Assembly: GCF_000328305.2 (NCBI RefSeq) | Contig: NZ_ANPE02000067.1 | Coordinates: 1 to 64,000 of the forward strand | Source of the DNA: Arthrobacter crystallopoietes BAB-32 | GTDB lineage: Bacteria > Actinomycetota > Actinomycetes > Actinomycetales > Micrococcaceae | Direction: 5' to 3' | DNA: 64,000 nt | Part shown: positions 30,454-39,233 of the stretch, piece after piece | Position numbering within the stretch: position 1 is the first letter of the stretch | How the letters are laid out: each line of letters starts with the position of its first letter | The notes under the pieces: model-generated | The model's database searches: none | What the model was told of the DNA's origin: nothing | Seen by the model: only the letters and a program-made list of their open reading frames with translations | Position numbers and translations under genes: made by a program

Positions 30454-32340
30454 GTGAAGCGTTCAATCCCGACCAGACCGGCGACGCAGAATGGGGATAA
30501 CACGTCTAATGTTGTTGCCAGTATGAACAGCATCTTCAAGATCATCGGCCCGTTGCTCAGGACCCTCCCGGAGGGCAGCCGCCGCTTCCTGACCGGCTAT
30601 GCCGCTGCCTCGGCAGCCCTGGCGTTGCTCGATGTCGTCGCGCTGGGCCTGGTCGCGGCGCTGCTGCCCGGGTTGGTCGGCGGGGAGGACGTTGTCTTTC
30701 CCGTACTCGGCAACCTGACCGAGCAGGGGCTGGTGCTTCCGCTGCTCATCGTGATCTGCCTGCTGATTGTCTTCAAGGGCGTCCTCGCGGTGCTGCTGCT
30801 GCGTTTTGCCACCAAGCGCTTCGCCCGCCATGAGGTTGCCATCGGCGACCGCCTCTTCGCTGCCTACCTTGCTTCCCCCTGGGAGAAGCGGTTGGGACGG
30901 AACTCGGCGGAGATCGTACGCTCGGTGGATGTCGGCGTCGGTATTACGGTTTCCGGCGTCCTGATGCCTGCCATGTCCCTGTTCGGTGAGTTGGGCACGC
31001 TGGCTGCCGTCGTCGTCGTACTTTTTGTGGCACAGCCGCTGATCGCGGTTGTCACCATGGCCTATTTGGGGCTGGTGGCGCTGCTGCTGGCCAAAGTGAT
31101 TTCCCCGCGGGCGGTCGCCATCGGCAGGGAGAACCGCGAATGGTCCAACCGGACCGCCAAGACGCTCTATGAGGCTCTCGGCGCCCTGAAGGAAATCACG
31201 CTCGCCGACCGGGCGGGCGAGGTTCAGGAACAGGTCCACGGCACACGGACCAAGTCCGCCTACGCGCGCGCAGGCGCCATCCAGATCTCGCAGATCCCCC
31301 GCTATGTGCTGGAGACCGCGCTGGTGGTCGGTTTCGCGCTGCTGGGCGGGGTCGGCTACCTCACCGGCGGTCCGGCCGGTGCGGTCAGCGCCGTCGGGCT
31401 GTTCGCCGTTGCAGGGTTCCGGCTGATCCCCTCGCTGACCCGCTTGCAGGCCGTGCAGTCCTCGGTCAACACCAGCGCATCCTTTGCCCGGCAAATCGTC
31501 CAGGACATCCGCGAAGGCGAACAGGATATGGCCCGGCAGATAGCGGAGCGCCCGCAGCGGGAGCTGCCCGAACGGCCGGCGGACATCGTCCTGGACAACG
31601 TCAGCTTCAGCTACCCCGGTGCGCCGTCGCCGGCCCTGCAGTCGGTCAGCATCCGTATTCCGGCCGGAAGCCACGTGGCTTTCGTGGGCTCCTCGGGTGC
31701 GGGCAAATCCACCATGGTCGACCTGTTGCTGGGCCTGCTTGAGCCGAGCGAGGGGCGGATCGAGGTGGCGGGAGAGCCACTCGGCTCGGTGCTTAAGGCG
31801 TGGCGGCGCAGGATCGGCTACGTGCCGCAGGAGGTCTCCCTGTTCGACGCATCCGTGGCACAGAACGTGGCCTTGGCGTGGGATCCGGACAAGGTGGACC
31901 GCGAACGGGTGCGCGTTGCACTCCGCCGGGCGCAGCTGCTGGACACGCTCAATGCGCGCGAGGGCGGCATCGACGCGCTGGTCGGCGAACGGGGCCTGGC
32001 CCTGTCCGGCGGTCAGCGCCAGCGCCTCGGCATCGCCCGCGCGCTGTACGACAACCCGCGCGTGCTGGTAATGGATGAGGCTACGTCAGCGCTGGACACC
32101 GCTACGGAGGCGGCAGTGACGACGGCGATCGGCCAGTTGCACGGCGATGTCACCGTCATCACGGTGGCGCACCGGTTGTCGACCATCCGCGATGCGGACG
32201 TGGTGTTTTTTATGCGGAACGGAACCGTGGCGGCCCACGGCACGTTCGATGACGTCGTGGCCCGGGTGCCCGACTTCGCCGAGCAGGCCGCCCTGGCGGG
32301 CCTGGCCAGCACATCCGAAGGCGGCGCAACCGCAGAATAA
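30454..32340 (+). CDS. ABC exporter, PglK/MsbA-like (fused membrane and ATPase domains)
   Basis: 628 residues. GTG 30454 follows AAGGAG by five bases. Six membrane helices (for example LALLDVVALGLVAALLPGLV and VLPLLIVICLLIVFKGVLAV) occupy residues about 40-340. The nucleotide-binding domain has Walker A GSSGAGKST (412-420), LSGGQRQR near 517, Walker B VLVMDEATSALD near 538 and the switch His in VAHRLS. It probably flips lipid-linked glycans across the membrane for the adjacent glycan cluster, as PglK does. It is divergent from truncated tadA. Confidence 0.85.
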   Translation: MKRSIPTRPATQNGDNTSNVVASMNSIFKIIGPLLRTLPEGSRRFLTGYAAASAALALLDVVALGLVAALLPGLVGGEDVVFPVLGNLTEQGLVLPLLIVICLLIVFKGVLAVLLLRFATKRFARHEVAIGDRLFAAYLASPWEKRLGRNSAEIVRSVDVGVGITVSGVLMPAMSLFGELGTLAAVVVVLFVAQPLIAVVTMAYLGLVALLLAKVISPRAVAIGRENREWSNRTAKTLYEALGALKEITLADRAGEVQEQVHGTRTKSAYARAGAIQISQIPRYVLETALVVGFALLGGVGYLTGGPAGAVSAVGLFAVAGFRLIPSLTRLQAVQSSVNTSASFARQIVQDIREGEQDMARQIAERPQRELPERPADIVLDNVSFSYPGAPSPALQSVSIRIPAGSHVAFVGSSGAGKSTMVDLLLGLLEPSEGRIEVAGEPLGSVLKAWRRRIGYVPQEVSLFDASVAQNVALAWDPDKVDRERVRVALRRAQLLDTLNAREGGIDALVGERGLALSGGQRQRLGIARALYDNPRVLVMDEATSALDTATEAAVTTAIGQLHGDVTVITVAHRLSTIRDADVVFFMRNGTVAAHGTFDDVVARVPDFAEQAALAGLASTSEGGATAE

Positions 32341-32345
32341 CGGCG

Positions 32346-33371
32346 CTATCCGGATGATGGCCGCCGGCACAGTCCTGCATAGAGTTCGGCCAGTTGCCGC
32401 ACAATCCGTTGCGGGCCGTGGTTTTCGCGGGCCCAGCCAGGGCCATCCAGCCGCTGCGAGGCCAGCTGCGGATCCTCCAGCACCGTGCGGACCTGGTCCG
32501 TGAGTTCCGCGGGGTTCGAGCCAGCCAGCACCGGTGACGGTCCCGGGTAATAGCCGGCGCCCAGTTGCATGACAACCGGCACACCGATGCCCACCGCCTG
32601 CAATTCGCTCATCGCCAGGATCCCCGCACTTTGGCCGACCACGCACTGGGCCGATGCAAGCCAGCGAAGGTACGCGGGCTTGGGCATCTTGGGCAGCAGC
32701 CGGACACCGAGGTCGGCGGCTTCCGGCGCTGCGGCTCCCCAGTCCAGTCCCTGTACCTCTACATCAGGTCCGACGGCGGCGAGCAGTGAGCGCGCAACTG
32801 CCAGTTGTGCGCGGCCGCCTTTGGAATCTTCCCAGCGGGAAGAGAAGACTACCCGTGGCCGGTGGGCGGGAGCCCAGCGCGGAAGTTCCTCTATATCCAA
32901 CGGGTTCGGCAAGTAGATGGCATCCGGGCGGGCTGCGGCAGCATGCTCGGCGAGGTCCGGCGTCGAGTACAGGACGGCGGCGGCGTTGTCGGCGCCCCAC
33001 TGCAGGGCCGGCCGGCGCGCCGGATCGTAGAACTGGGTGCGGATGTCCGTTCCATGTAAGTGGAGCAGGAACGGCCTATGCGGGCGGGAGCGAACAATCC
33101 CGATGCGCGAGCCGGAGTGGACGTGCAGCAGGTCGGAGCGCAGGATGCGTGCCGCCCGGCCTGCCTGCCAGGTAATCGTTGCCAACAGGCGTCGTGCCCT
33201 CTCTGCGGGGCCACCGGCCGTGGCAGCATCCGAAGGAGGCGTCCGGTCGAACTGCCGCCATGGCAGGCCGGCCCGGCGGCCATACTTGACGAGCGTGGCG
33301 CCCACGTCTGCTGCATCGTACAAGTGCAGCACCCGCGGCTCCTGCTGTCGGCTCGCTGACTGTCCGATCAT
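32346..33371 (-). CDS. Glycosyltransferase, GT1/GT4-like
   Basis: 341 residues from ATG 33371, which overlaps the upstream stop by four bases (ATGA). The N-terminal Rossmann part has PRVLHLYDAADVGATLVKYG and LLHVHSGSRIGI, and the acceptor region has FLLHLHGTDIRTQF. The C-terminal donor domain has RVVFSSRWEDSKGG and the GVPVVMQLGAGYYPG loop. A nucleotide-sugar transferase acting at the inner face of the membrane. Last gene of the run 35697-32346. Confidence 0.75.
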   Translation of the reverse strand: MIGQSASRQQEPRVLHLYDAADVGATLVKYGRRAGLPWRQFDRTPPSDAATAGGPAERARRLLATITWQAGRAARILRSDLLHVHSGSRIGIVRSRPHRPFLLHLHGTDIRTQFYDPARRPALQWGADNAAAVLYSTPDLAEHAAAARPDAIYLPNPLDIEELPRWAPAHRPRVVFSSRWEDSKGGRAQLAVARSLLAAVGPDVEVQGLDWGAAAPEAADLGVRLLPKMPKPAYLRWLASAQCVVGQSAGILAMSELQAVGIGVPVVMQLGAGYYPGPSPVLAGSNPAELTDQVRTVLEDPQLASQRLDGPGWARENHGPQRIVRQLAELYAGLCRRPSSG

Positions 33372-34516
33372 CGCGTCATCTGCGCAGGGGCTGCGAACAG
33401 CGCGTCGACGGCTCGCTCCCAGCCCCGGTTCTGGTATTCCGAAGACAGTTCTTGAGCGGCGCGATGGGCATTCTGCTTCCAACCGTCCACCTGCTCCGGG
33501 GTCAGTTCCTGCAGGACTTTGCGCAACGCTGCTGCGGAGAATCCTTCCGTAACGGCTCCCAGCCGGTGGCGTTCCACCAGCGCCTGCATCGCCGGCGAGG
33601 GCCCGATGATCACGGCTGTGCGGGCCTGGACGGCCTCGAAAAACTTGTTGGGCAGCGCGTTGGCCAAGTTGAAATTCGTTGGCGGGATCACGGAGATCGA
33701 GACATCGTACTCGCTCACGGTGTCGACCAGCTGGTCATACGGGACCGGTTCCCGGAACCGCACGTTGGGCAGGGGCTCGGCCTGCCGGCGCAGTTCATCA
33801 ACATACGCCGGTTCGTTGGGCATAACGATCAGGTCGAGTTCCAGTTCTCCCGAGGCGGCGTCCATCGCCGAGATTATGTCTTCGATCCGCCGGTAACGTT
33901 GCCCTGCAGAACTGTAGATCAGGCGGATGGGCCGGCCGGTGGGCCTCGGAACCTTCTCCGCGTACGGTGCCGCATTGGTGACGACCGTCGCCGCCACACC
34001 GAAGTCCCGGCCGTACTGCTCGGCGATGCCGTCCGACACTGTAGTGACAGACCTGGCCTGCGGCAGGAAAGTGCGGCAGACCCAGCGGACATACGGGGCC
34101 ACCAGGATCCGCCATGCGGGCTTGTTGTAGTGTTCCTTGGGAGCGAATTCGTGCAGGTCGGCGTGGACGCCGTGGACTGCATCGAGGCTCATCGCGAGCG
34201 GCAAGGTATTCGCGTCGTTCGCCAGGACCGCGTCGAACCTCTGGCCGCGAAGGAGCCGGTAGGCCTCAGCGACGGCGGCAATGTTCCAGTAAACCTGCCG
34301 GTACTGTCGCTGGAGCAGCCGCTTTGGGTCGCGCGGCCAACTGGGCAGCCCTGACTCGATTTCGAAATGGCGGGAAACACCATCCGGTGCCGCCCCGAAG
34401 CCGCAAGTGACGACGTCGTACTTGTCACGGAACAGGTTGATCTGCTTAAGCACCCGCGGATCACTGCGCAGTGGGGACAGTGAGACAATCAGCAATTGTC
34501 CTGCTCTCGGACTCAT
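33368..34516 (-). CDS. GT4-family glycosyltransferase
   Basis: 382 residues. N-terminus LLIVSLSPLRSDPRVLKQIN; the donor half has SAGQRYRRIEDIISAMDAAS, YDVSISVIPPTNFNLANALP, then NKFFEAVQARTAVIIGPSPA. It is a paralog of the plus-strand gene at 38068-39204 (shared SDxRVL...Q, ALPNKFFE/MLPNKFFD and SPSPE segments). ATGA overlaps on both sides show tight coupling. Confidence 0.8.
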   Translation of the reverse strand: MSPRAGQLLIVSLSPLRSDPRVLKQINLFRDKYDVVTCGFGAAPDGVSRHFEIESGLPSWPRDPKRLLQRQYRQVYWNIAAVAEAYRLLRGQRFDAVLANDANTLPLAMSLDAVHGVHADLHEFAPKEHYNKPAWRILVAPYVRWVCRTFLPQARSVTTVSDGIAEQYGRDFGVAATVVTNAAPYAEKVPRPTGRPIRLIYSSAGQRYRRIEDIISAMDAASGELELDLIVMPNEPAYVDELRRQAEPLPNVRFREPVPYDQLVDTVSEYDVSISVIPPTNFNLANALPNKFFEAVQARTAVIIGPSPAMQALVERHRLGAVTEGFSAAALRKVLQELTPEQVDGWKQNAHRAAQELSSEYQNRGWERAVDALFAAPAQMTR

Positions 34517-35697
34517 TTGTCGTCCTTTCGGCCGGGCGCGTCGGTTTGTCGAACGGGCTGCGCCGGCTTGCGCCGGAGCTTGCGGTTGATGGTCGCGAGG
34601 ACGGAGTTTAGATTGCTCCGCAGCGGCGACTCCACCCTCAGGTTGTCCCGCATCCGGCGTGTCAGGCTCCGTTCCAGGACGTGCGCCGCTTCCCGCCGTC
34701 GAAGCGCCGTGCGGACTGCCTCCGGACTGGCGTCTGTAGCCAACGACAGCAGCAGCTGCTCATCTGGCCCGCTGAGGAGCCGGGCGGCTCCGGGGGCCAA
34801 CTGGGCGATGCCGGTGAGGACGTCGGCCATTTCCTGGCAGTCGCTCGCCTCCCAGTCAAAGCCGGAGCCCCGGCGAAGCGCTGCGCTGATAACGTGCCCG
34901 CGCAGCAGTTTGACCGCGATGGCCTCACGCTGGGCAGCTCCCAGGCCCGCGAACCAAGTCCCCTCCGTCAGCAGCCGGAGGTCGCGGAACTGCTCCTTCA
35001 GCGGCAGCACCGCCGACGTCACCCGGACCGCGGCGTCCTCACCGACCAGGTACGCAGGTGCATCGGACAAATAGGCGATCCGCGCGCCGGAGAACCACAG
35101 CCTCAGGCCGAACTCCAGATCTTCGCCCGTGCGCAGTCCTTCGGTCAGCGCCAGGCTGCGCTCCTGCAGCAGGCTCCGCCGGATCAGTCCGAGCGGAGCG
35201 GTCCGATAGGCGAGCCGGTCCCTGATCGGATCGACCAGCACGCCGCGCCACACCCGGGCCCGCGGCGTCAGGATTTGCTGCCCGCTGCGCGTTCTGAGCG
35301 GTGCAATGACGACGTCGGCCTCCGCGGTGGCAGCAACGTCGAGCCAAGCGGCGAGCGCACCGGATTCCAGCGTGTCGTCTGACCCCATGATGCCGACGAA
35401 ATCGGTGGTCGCCGCTCGGAGTCCATAGTTGAACGGTCCCGCTGGGGACGCTATTCCGTCCACCAGATCCAGCACGCGAACGCCACGGCCAATCAAGCCG
35501 TCCAACGCCGTGCGCACGGGGGCAGGATCAGTATTGTGGCAGACCACCAACGCTCCCGCTCTTCCTTGCCCTGCGGCCAGCACGGATTCAACCGCTCGGC
35601 GGATGGGCCGGTCCATGGTGTGGACTGCGATGACGACCTCGGCTTCCAAGGCCGGTAGCGCGTCGCCGCCTGTCGGACCGGGGGCGGACTCAGCCAT
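34513..35697 (-). CDS. GT2-family glycosyltransferase
   Basis: 394 residues with an N-terminal GT-A fold: EVVIAVHTMDRPIRRAVESV, VGIMGSDDTLESGALAAWLD (metal-binding DD near residue 118) and RTGEDLEFGLRLWFSGARIA (catalytic ED). The C-terminal 120 residues are helical and basic. It extends or decorates the glycan. It overlaps the DUF2304 gene by eight bases and the next transferase by four. Confidence 0.8.
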   Translation of the reverse strand: MAESAPGPTGGDALPALEAEVVIAVHTMDRPIRRAVESVLAAGQGRAGALVVCHNTDPAPVRTALDGLIGRGVRVLDLVDGIASPAGPFNYGLRAATTDFVGIMGSDDTLESGALAAWLDVAATAEADVVIAPLRTRSGQQILTPRARVWRGVLVDPIRDRLAYRTAPLGLIRRSLLQERSLALTEGLRTGEDLEFGLRLWFSGARIAYLSDAPAYLVGEDAAVRVTSAVLPLKEQFRDLRLLTEGTWFAGLGAAQREAIAVKLLRGHVISAALRRGSGFDWEASDCQEMADVLTGIAQLAPGAARLLSGPDEQLLLSLATDASPEAVRTALRRREAAHVLERSLTRRMRDNLRVESPLRSNLNSVLATINRKLRRKPAQPVRQTDAPGRKDDK

Positions 35698-36055
35698 CGT
35701 TCTTGTCTCCTGAGACGGCGTCGGGCCGCGGAGCCTCGTCGAGGGCGATCCGGCGCGCGAGCTTGGTGATCCGGTCCTCCAGTTGGCGCCCGCGCTGGAA
35801 GGAACTCGCCATGAAGACCATGAACGCCACGATCAGGCCGTAGAGCACTAGGTCTGTCCCACGCCCGATGCCGAGAGCGTTCGCCAGCCTCGTCAAGAGA
35901 CCTGGAAAGAACACAGAGAGAACTGCCAGCGCCGCGAAAACCAGCAGCAGCAGCCTGCGCACGGCCTGGTGCTTGGCGTTGCCTCCTCCACGCATGAGCG
36001 CAATCGCCCCGATGATCACGGCCAGGACGAGGACAATTTGGACAAGAATAATCAT
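35690..36055 (-). CDS. DUF2304 membrane protein
   Basis: 121 residues, three membrane helices: ILVQIVLVLAVIIGAIALMR, LLLLVFAALAVLSVFFPGLL and TDLVLYGLIVAFMVFMAS. A cytoplasmic charged helix follows (RGRQLEDRITKLARRIALDE). DUF2304 proteins typically pair with a polyprenyl-phosphate GT2, here the gene just upstream (four-base gap), and are thought to anchor or assist it. Confidence 0.85.
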   Translation of the reverse strand: MIILVQIVLVLAVIIGAIALMRGGGNAKHQAVRRLLLLVFAALAVLSVFFPGLLTRLANALGIGRGTDLVLYGLIVAFMVFMASSFQRGRQLEDRITKLARRIALDEAPRPDAVSGDKNDG

Positions 36056-36059
36056 GCGC

Positions 36060-36725
36060 TCACCTGAAAAAGAGATCCGCGAGGATGTTGACGCCGTTCA
36101 GCAGGGACTGGCCTTTGGCTTTGGAGTACTCGGTGTACACGATCTCTACCGGATGCTCCACCAGGACGGGCTTCAGCTCCGCCAACTGGTGGATCAGTTC
36201 CGAGGCATGCGCCATCCGGTTCTGGTTCAGGTGGATCCTTGCGAGGACCGGCGCGGAGATGGCACGGAGGCCGTTATGCGCATCGGTTAGCTGCAGCCCG
36301 GTGGCCATCCGCGATTGCAGCGCTGCCGTGCGCAGCACCATCCGCTTGATTCTCGAAACCTCGGTCCGTTCCTCGAGGAAGCGGGAACCGAGCACCACAT
36401 CTGCTTCGCCGGCGCGCAGCCTGGCCAACATGGCCGCAGCGTCCGACACTCTATGTTGCCCGTCCGCGTCGAAGGTGATGACGGCATCGAGCTCCGGATC
36501 CTGCAGGGCATATTCGAAACCGGTCTGGAGTGCAGCGCCCTGGCCGAGGTTGATTGGATGCTGGACGACCACGGCCCCGGCTGAACGGGCGATCGCCGCG
36601 GAACCGTCGGAACTGCCGTCGTCGATGCAGACGATATGCGCGAACTCCTCGAGCAGGCCGGCGACAACGGAACCGATAACGGTGGCCTCGTTGTACACCG
36701 GCACCACTACCCAGCAACGACTCAC
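36060..36725 (-). CDS. GT2 polyprenyl-phosphate glycosyltransferase (DPM1-like)
   Basis: 221 residues from GTG 36725 (TTG 36743 is an alternative). Motifs WVVVPVYNEATVIGSVVAGL, IVCIDDGSSDGSAAIARSAG, DAVITFDADGQHR (DxD) and DVVLGSRFLEERTEVSRIKR are those of dolichyl/undecaprenyl-phosphate mannose or glucose synthases. It makes a lipid-linked sugar for transfer outside the cell. Paired with DUF2304. Confidence 0.85.
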   Translation of the reverse strand: MSRCWVVVPVYNEATVIGSVVAGLLEEFAHIVCIDDGSSDGSAAIARSAGAVVVQHPINLGQGAALQTGFEYALQDPELDAVITFDADGQHRVSDAAAMLARLRAGEADVVLGSRFLEERTEVSRIKRMVLRTAALQSRMATGLQLTDAHNGLRAISAPVLARIHLNQNRMAHASELIHQLAELKPVLVEHPVEIVYTEYSKAKGQSLLNGVNILADLFFR

Positions 36726-36766
36726 CTGCCCAGTATTCCACAAGGGGCATGGCCACTCCGCACGGC

Positions 36767-37885
36767 TCAGGCGAGGGCGCCGACCGAGCGGTAATGGGCA
36801 TCCAATTGCCGGCTGCTGCCGGCCAGCGAACGGTGTTCGACGACGAACTGCCGGGCTGCCCGGCGCATGGCCAGATAGTCACCGCTGCGCAGGCTGAGCA
36901 GTTGCAGCAGACCGTCACGCAGTTGGGCGAAGTCCGCTTCGCCAGCCAGCAGCCCGGTCGTTCCCTCATCGAGCATCTCCGGGATGCCGCCGCTGCGGTA
37001 GGCCAGCAGCGGGGTCCCGCAGGCTTGCGCTTCCAAAGCCACCAAACCTGCTGCCTCCCGCGCTCCCCCGGCTTCTTGGCTCGGCGCGACGAGGGCATAG
37101 GCCTTTTGCATCCAGGTGCGGATCCCTTCGCGGTCCATGCGACCGAGGAAATCGATGTGCGGATGGCTAGCCGCCTGCTCCACCACCGCATCGCGCAGCG
37201 GCCCATCGCCGATCACCACCAGCCGGTGATGCGCCTTACGCCAGACGGCCAGGGAGGCATCGATCAGGTCCCTGATCCCTTTTTGCGTGTTCAACGTTCC
37301 CACGAAAAGAACGATCGGTGTCTCGTTCGCATCATGGCCGTTCGGCACGAAGTATTCCGTGTCCACGCCCTGGTAATGAACCTCGATCTTGTCCGCGTCC
37401 AGGCCGAGTTCGATCGCCCGATCCGCCAGGTAGTGGCTGACTGCCAGGATGCGCTGGCTTTGCGCCGCGGCGGCCAGCACATTGCGGTGGTGCCATTTGG
37501 CCATCATCGTGTCCGGCGGATTGCCGAGCGACACGACGTCGGAGCCATGCAAGGTGGTAATCAGCGGCACTTTGGAAAGGCGCGCGGCGTCCACTGCCGG
37601 CCGTGACCATGTGGCGAAGTGCTGATGGATGATGTCCGGCTGGAAGCGGCGAATGGCCAGACTCATTGCGGGCATGAAGGCAGGCATAACCAGTTCGCGG
37701 CGACGGAATCCCAGCAACTGCCCGGGCACGAAATCGGTGATCGGCACAGAGATGGACTTGTCCTGCACATCGGCGACGAGCGTGAAGATCCGGAAGTCAT
37801 GGCTGTCTTTGAGCTGCTGGGCGTGGGCCACAGCGAAATAGGTCGGCGGGATGCGCAAGGTGCTCTTGGTGATCGCAATTTTCAC
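36767..37885 (-). CDS. GT4-family glycosyltransferase
   Basis: 372 residues from GTG 37885, with AGGA seven bases upstream; the longer frame is not coding-like. Acceptor half: VKIAITKSTLRIPPTYFAVA, FQPDIIHQHFATW and LITTLHGSDVV. Donor half: PIVLFVGTLNTQKGIRDLID, LVVIGDGPLRDAVVEQA and VAPSQEAGGAREAAGLVALE (EX7E motif). Similar to enzymes of capsule and colanic-acid assembly. Confidence 0.82.
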   Translation of the reverse strand: MKIAITKSTLRIPPTYFAVAHAQQLKDSHDFRIFTLVADVQDKSISVPITDFVPGQLLGFRRRELVMPAFMPAMSLAIRRFQPDIIHQHFATWSRPAVDAARLSKVPLITTLHGSDVVSLGNPPDTMMAKWHHRNVLAAAAQSQRILAVSHYLADRAIELGLDADKIEVHYQGVDTEYFVPNGHDANETPIVLFVGTLNTQKGIRDLIDASLAVWRKAHHRLVVIGDGPLRDAVVEQAASHPHIDFLGRMDREGIRTWMQKAYALVAPSQEAGGAREAAGLVALEAQACGTPLLAYRSGGIPEMLDEGTTGLLAGEADFAQLRDGLLQLLSLRSGDYLAMRRAARQFVVEHRSLAGSSRQLDAHYRSVGALA

Positions 37886-38067
37886 GTCGCGTCCTGACCG
37901 GAGTTTGGAAGGGCACGGCCAATGCGGCCGTGGTGAACACAGCCATAGTAGTCCTGCCACCTTGGGGTTTCCGTTGGGCGAGGAGGGTAGGCTGGTCCAG
38001 GCGCCGCTAGTCGTTCCAGCACCGCGGCCCGGCATTGGAATGAGCGCAGCAGGCAAAGGACGTGGAA

Positions 38068-39204
38068 GTGGAACCCCGGATTCTGTGCATTTCATTCTCG
38101 GATATCCAGGCCGATTCCCGGGTGCTAAGGCAGGTGCGGCTGCTGGCCGAGGCTGGGGAAGTCACGACGCTTTGCTATGGCAGCCGTCCGCCCGGCGCCA
38201 CCCACCATCTGGAAATCGACTCTTCACTGCCATCCCTGCCGCAAACGCCAGCCGGAGTGCTTCGGCTCGCCCTGCGGCGGTTTTCGGCGGTGGAACTTGA
38301 AGCGCCCGCCGTCAAGCAGGCGCGGCAACTGGTCGATGGGCAGAGCTTCGACCTGATTGTGGCGAACGAAGCCCGGGCACTGCCGTTGGCGCACGCACTC
38401 GCCAATGGCGCTCCAGTATGGGGCGACATGCATGAATGGGCACCGGAAGAACGCGCGCATGTCCTGCCGTGGCGCCTGCTGGTCAAACCCTATATGTACA
38501 GCATCTGCGCCAAATACCTGCCACGAACGACGGCGGTCACAGCAGTTAATGCGTCGATCGCGGCTTTGTACACGGAACACTTTGGGTGCCCCACCGAGGT
38601 GGTCCGCAACACGGGTCCCTACCGTGAATTAATGCCAGCGGCGCCCGTCCCCGGGCGGATCCGCCTCGTGCACAGCGGCGCGGCGGTTCCTGGACGGAAC
38701 CTCGAGGGGACCATCGAAGCGGTCAAGGCGCTGGACGAGCGCTTCAGCTTGGACCTGTACCTGGTCAAGGCCCGCGACGGAGGCCGCTACTGGCAGGAAC
38801 TCAGGGAACTGGCGGCAGCGGATCCGCGTATCACTTTCCACGATGCCGTCGAGCCCGACCGGTTGCCGGCAACGCTCAATCAGTATGACGTGGGTGTCTT
38901 CAGCCTTCCACCGCAAACCACCAACCACCGGCTGATGCTTCCCAACAAGTTCTTCGACTTTGTCCAGGCCAGGCTCGCCCTGGTGTTCAGCCCTTCCCCC
39001 GAAACAGCGAGCCTGATGCAGCAGCATGATCTCGGGGTCATCACCGAGGATTTCAGCGTCGCTGCGCTGACCCGTGCTCTGGCCACCCTGAGCGTCGACG
39101 ATGTGCAGCGTTACAAGGCCAATACCCATCGGGCCGCGCGCGCCTTGAGCTCAGCCGAGGATGAAGCAGTAACGCGCCAGGTGCTGGCACGACTGCTCCG
39201 GTAA
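38068..39204 (+). CDS. GT4-family glycosyltransferase
   Basis: 378 residues from GTG 38068; AAAGGA lies seven bases upstream, while GTG 38062 would be too close. ILCISFSDIQADSRVLRQVR, DLIVANEARALPLAHAL, VPGRNLEGTIEAVKALDERF and MLPNKFFDFVQARLALVFSP match its minus-strand paralog at 33368 motif by motif. It is the only plus-strand gene inside the cluster, which suggests an inverted duplication. Confidence 0.8.
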   Translation: MEPRILCISFSDIQADSRVLRQVRLLAEAGEVTTLCYGSRPPGATHHLEIDSSLPSLPQTPAGVLRLALRRFSAVELEAPAVKQARQLVDGQSFDLIVANEARALPLAHALANGAPVWGDMHEWAPEERAHVLPWRLLVKPYMYSICAKYLPRTTAVTAVNASIAALYTEHFGCPTEVVRNTGPYRELMPAAPVPGRIRLVHSGAAVPGRNLEGTIEAVKALDERFSLDLYLVKARDGGRYWQELRELAAADPRITFHDAVEPDRLPATLNQYDVGVFSLPPQTTNHRLMLPNKFFDFVQARLALVFSPSPETASLMQQHDLGVITEDFSVAALTRALATLSVDDVQRYKANTHRAARALSSAEDEAVTRQVLARLLR

Positions 39205-39233
39205 GTCGGCACCCGCCGCCGGCACAGGCACGG

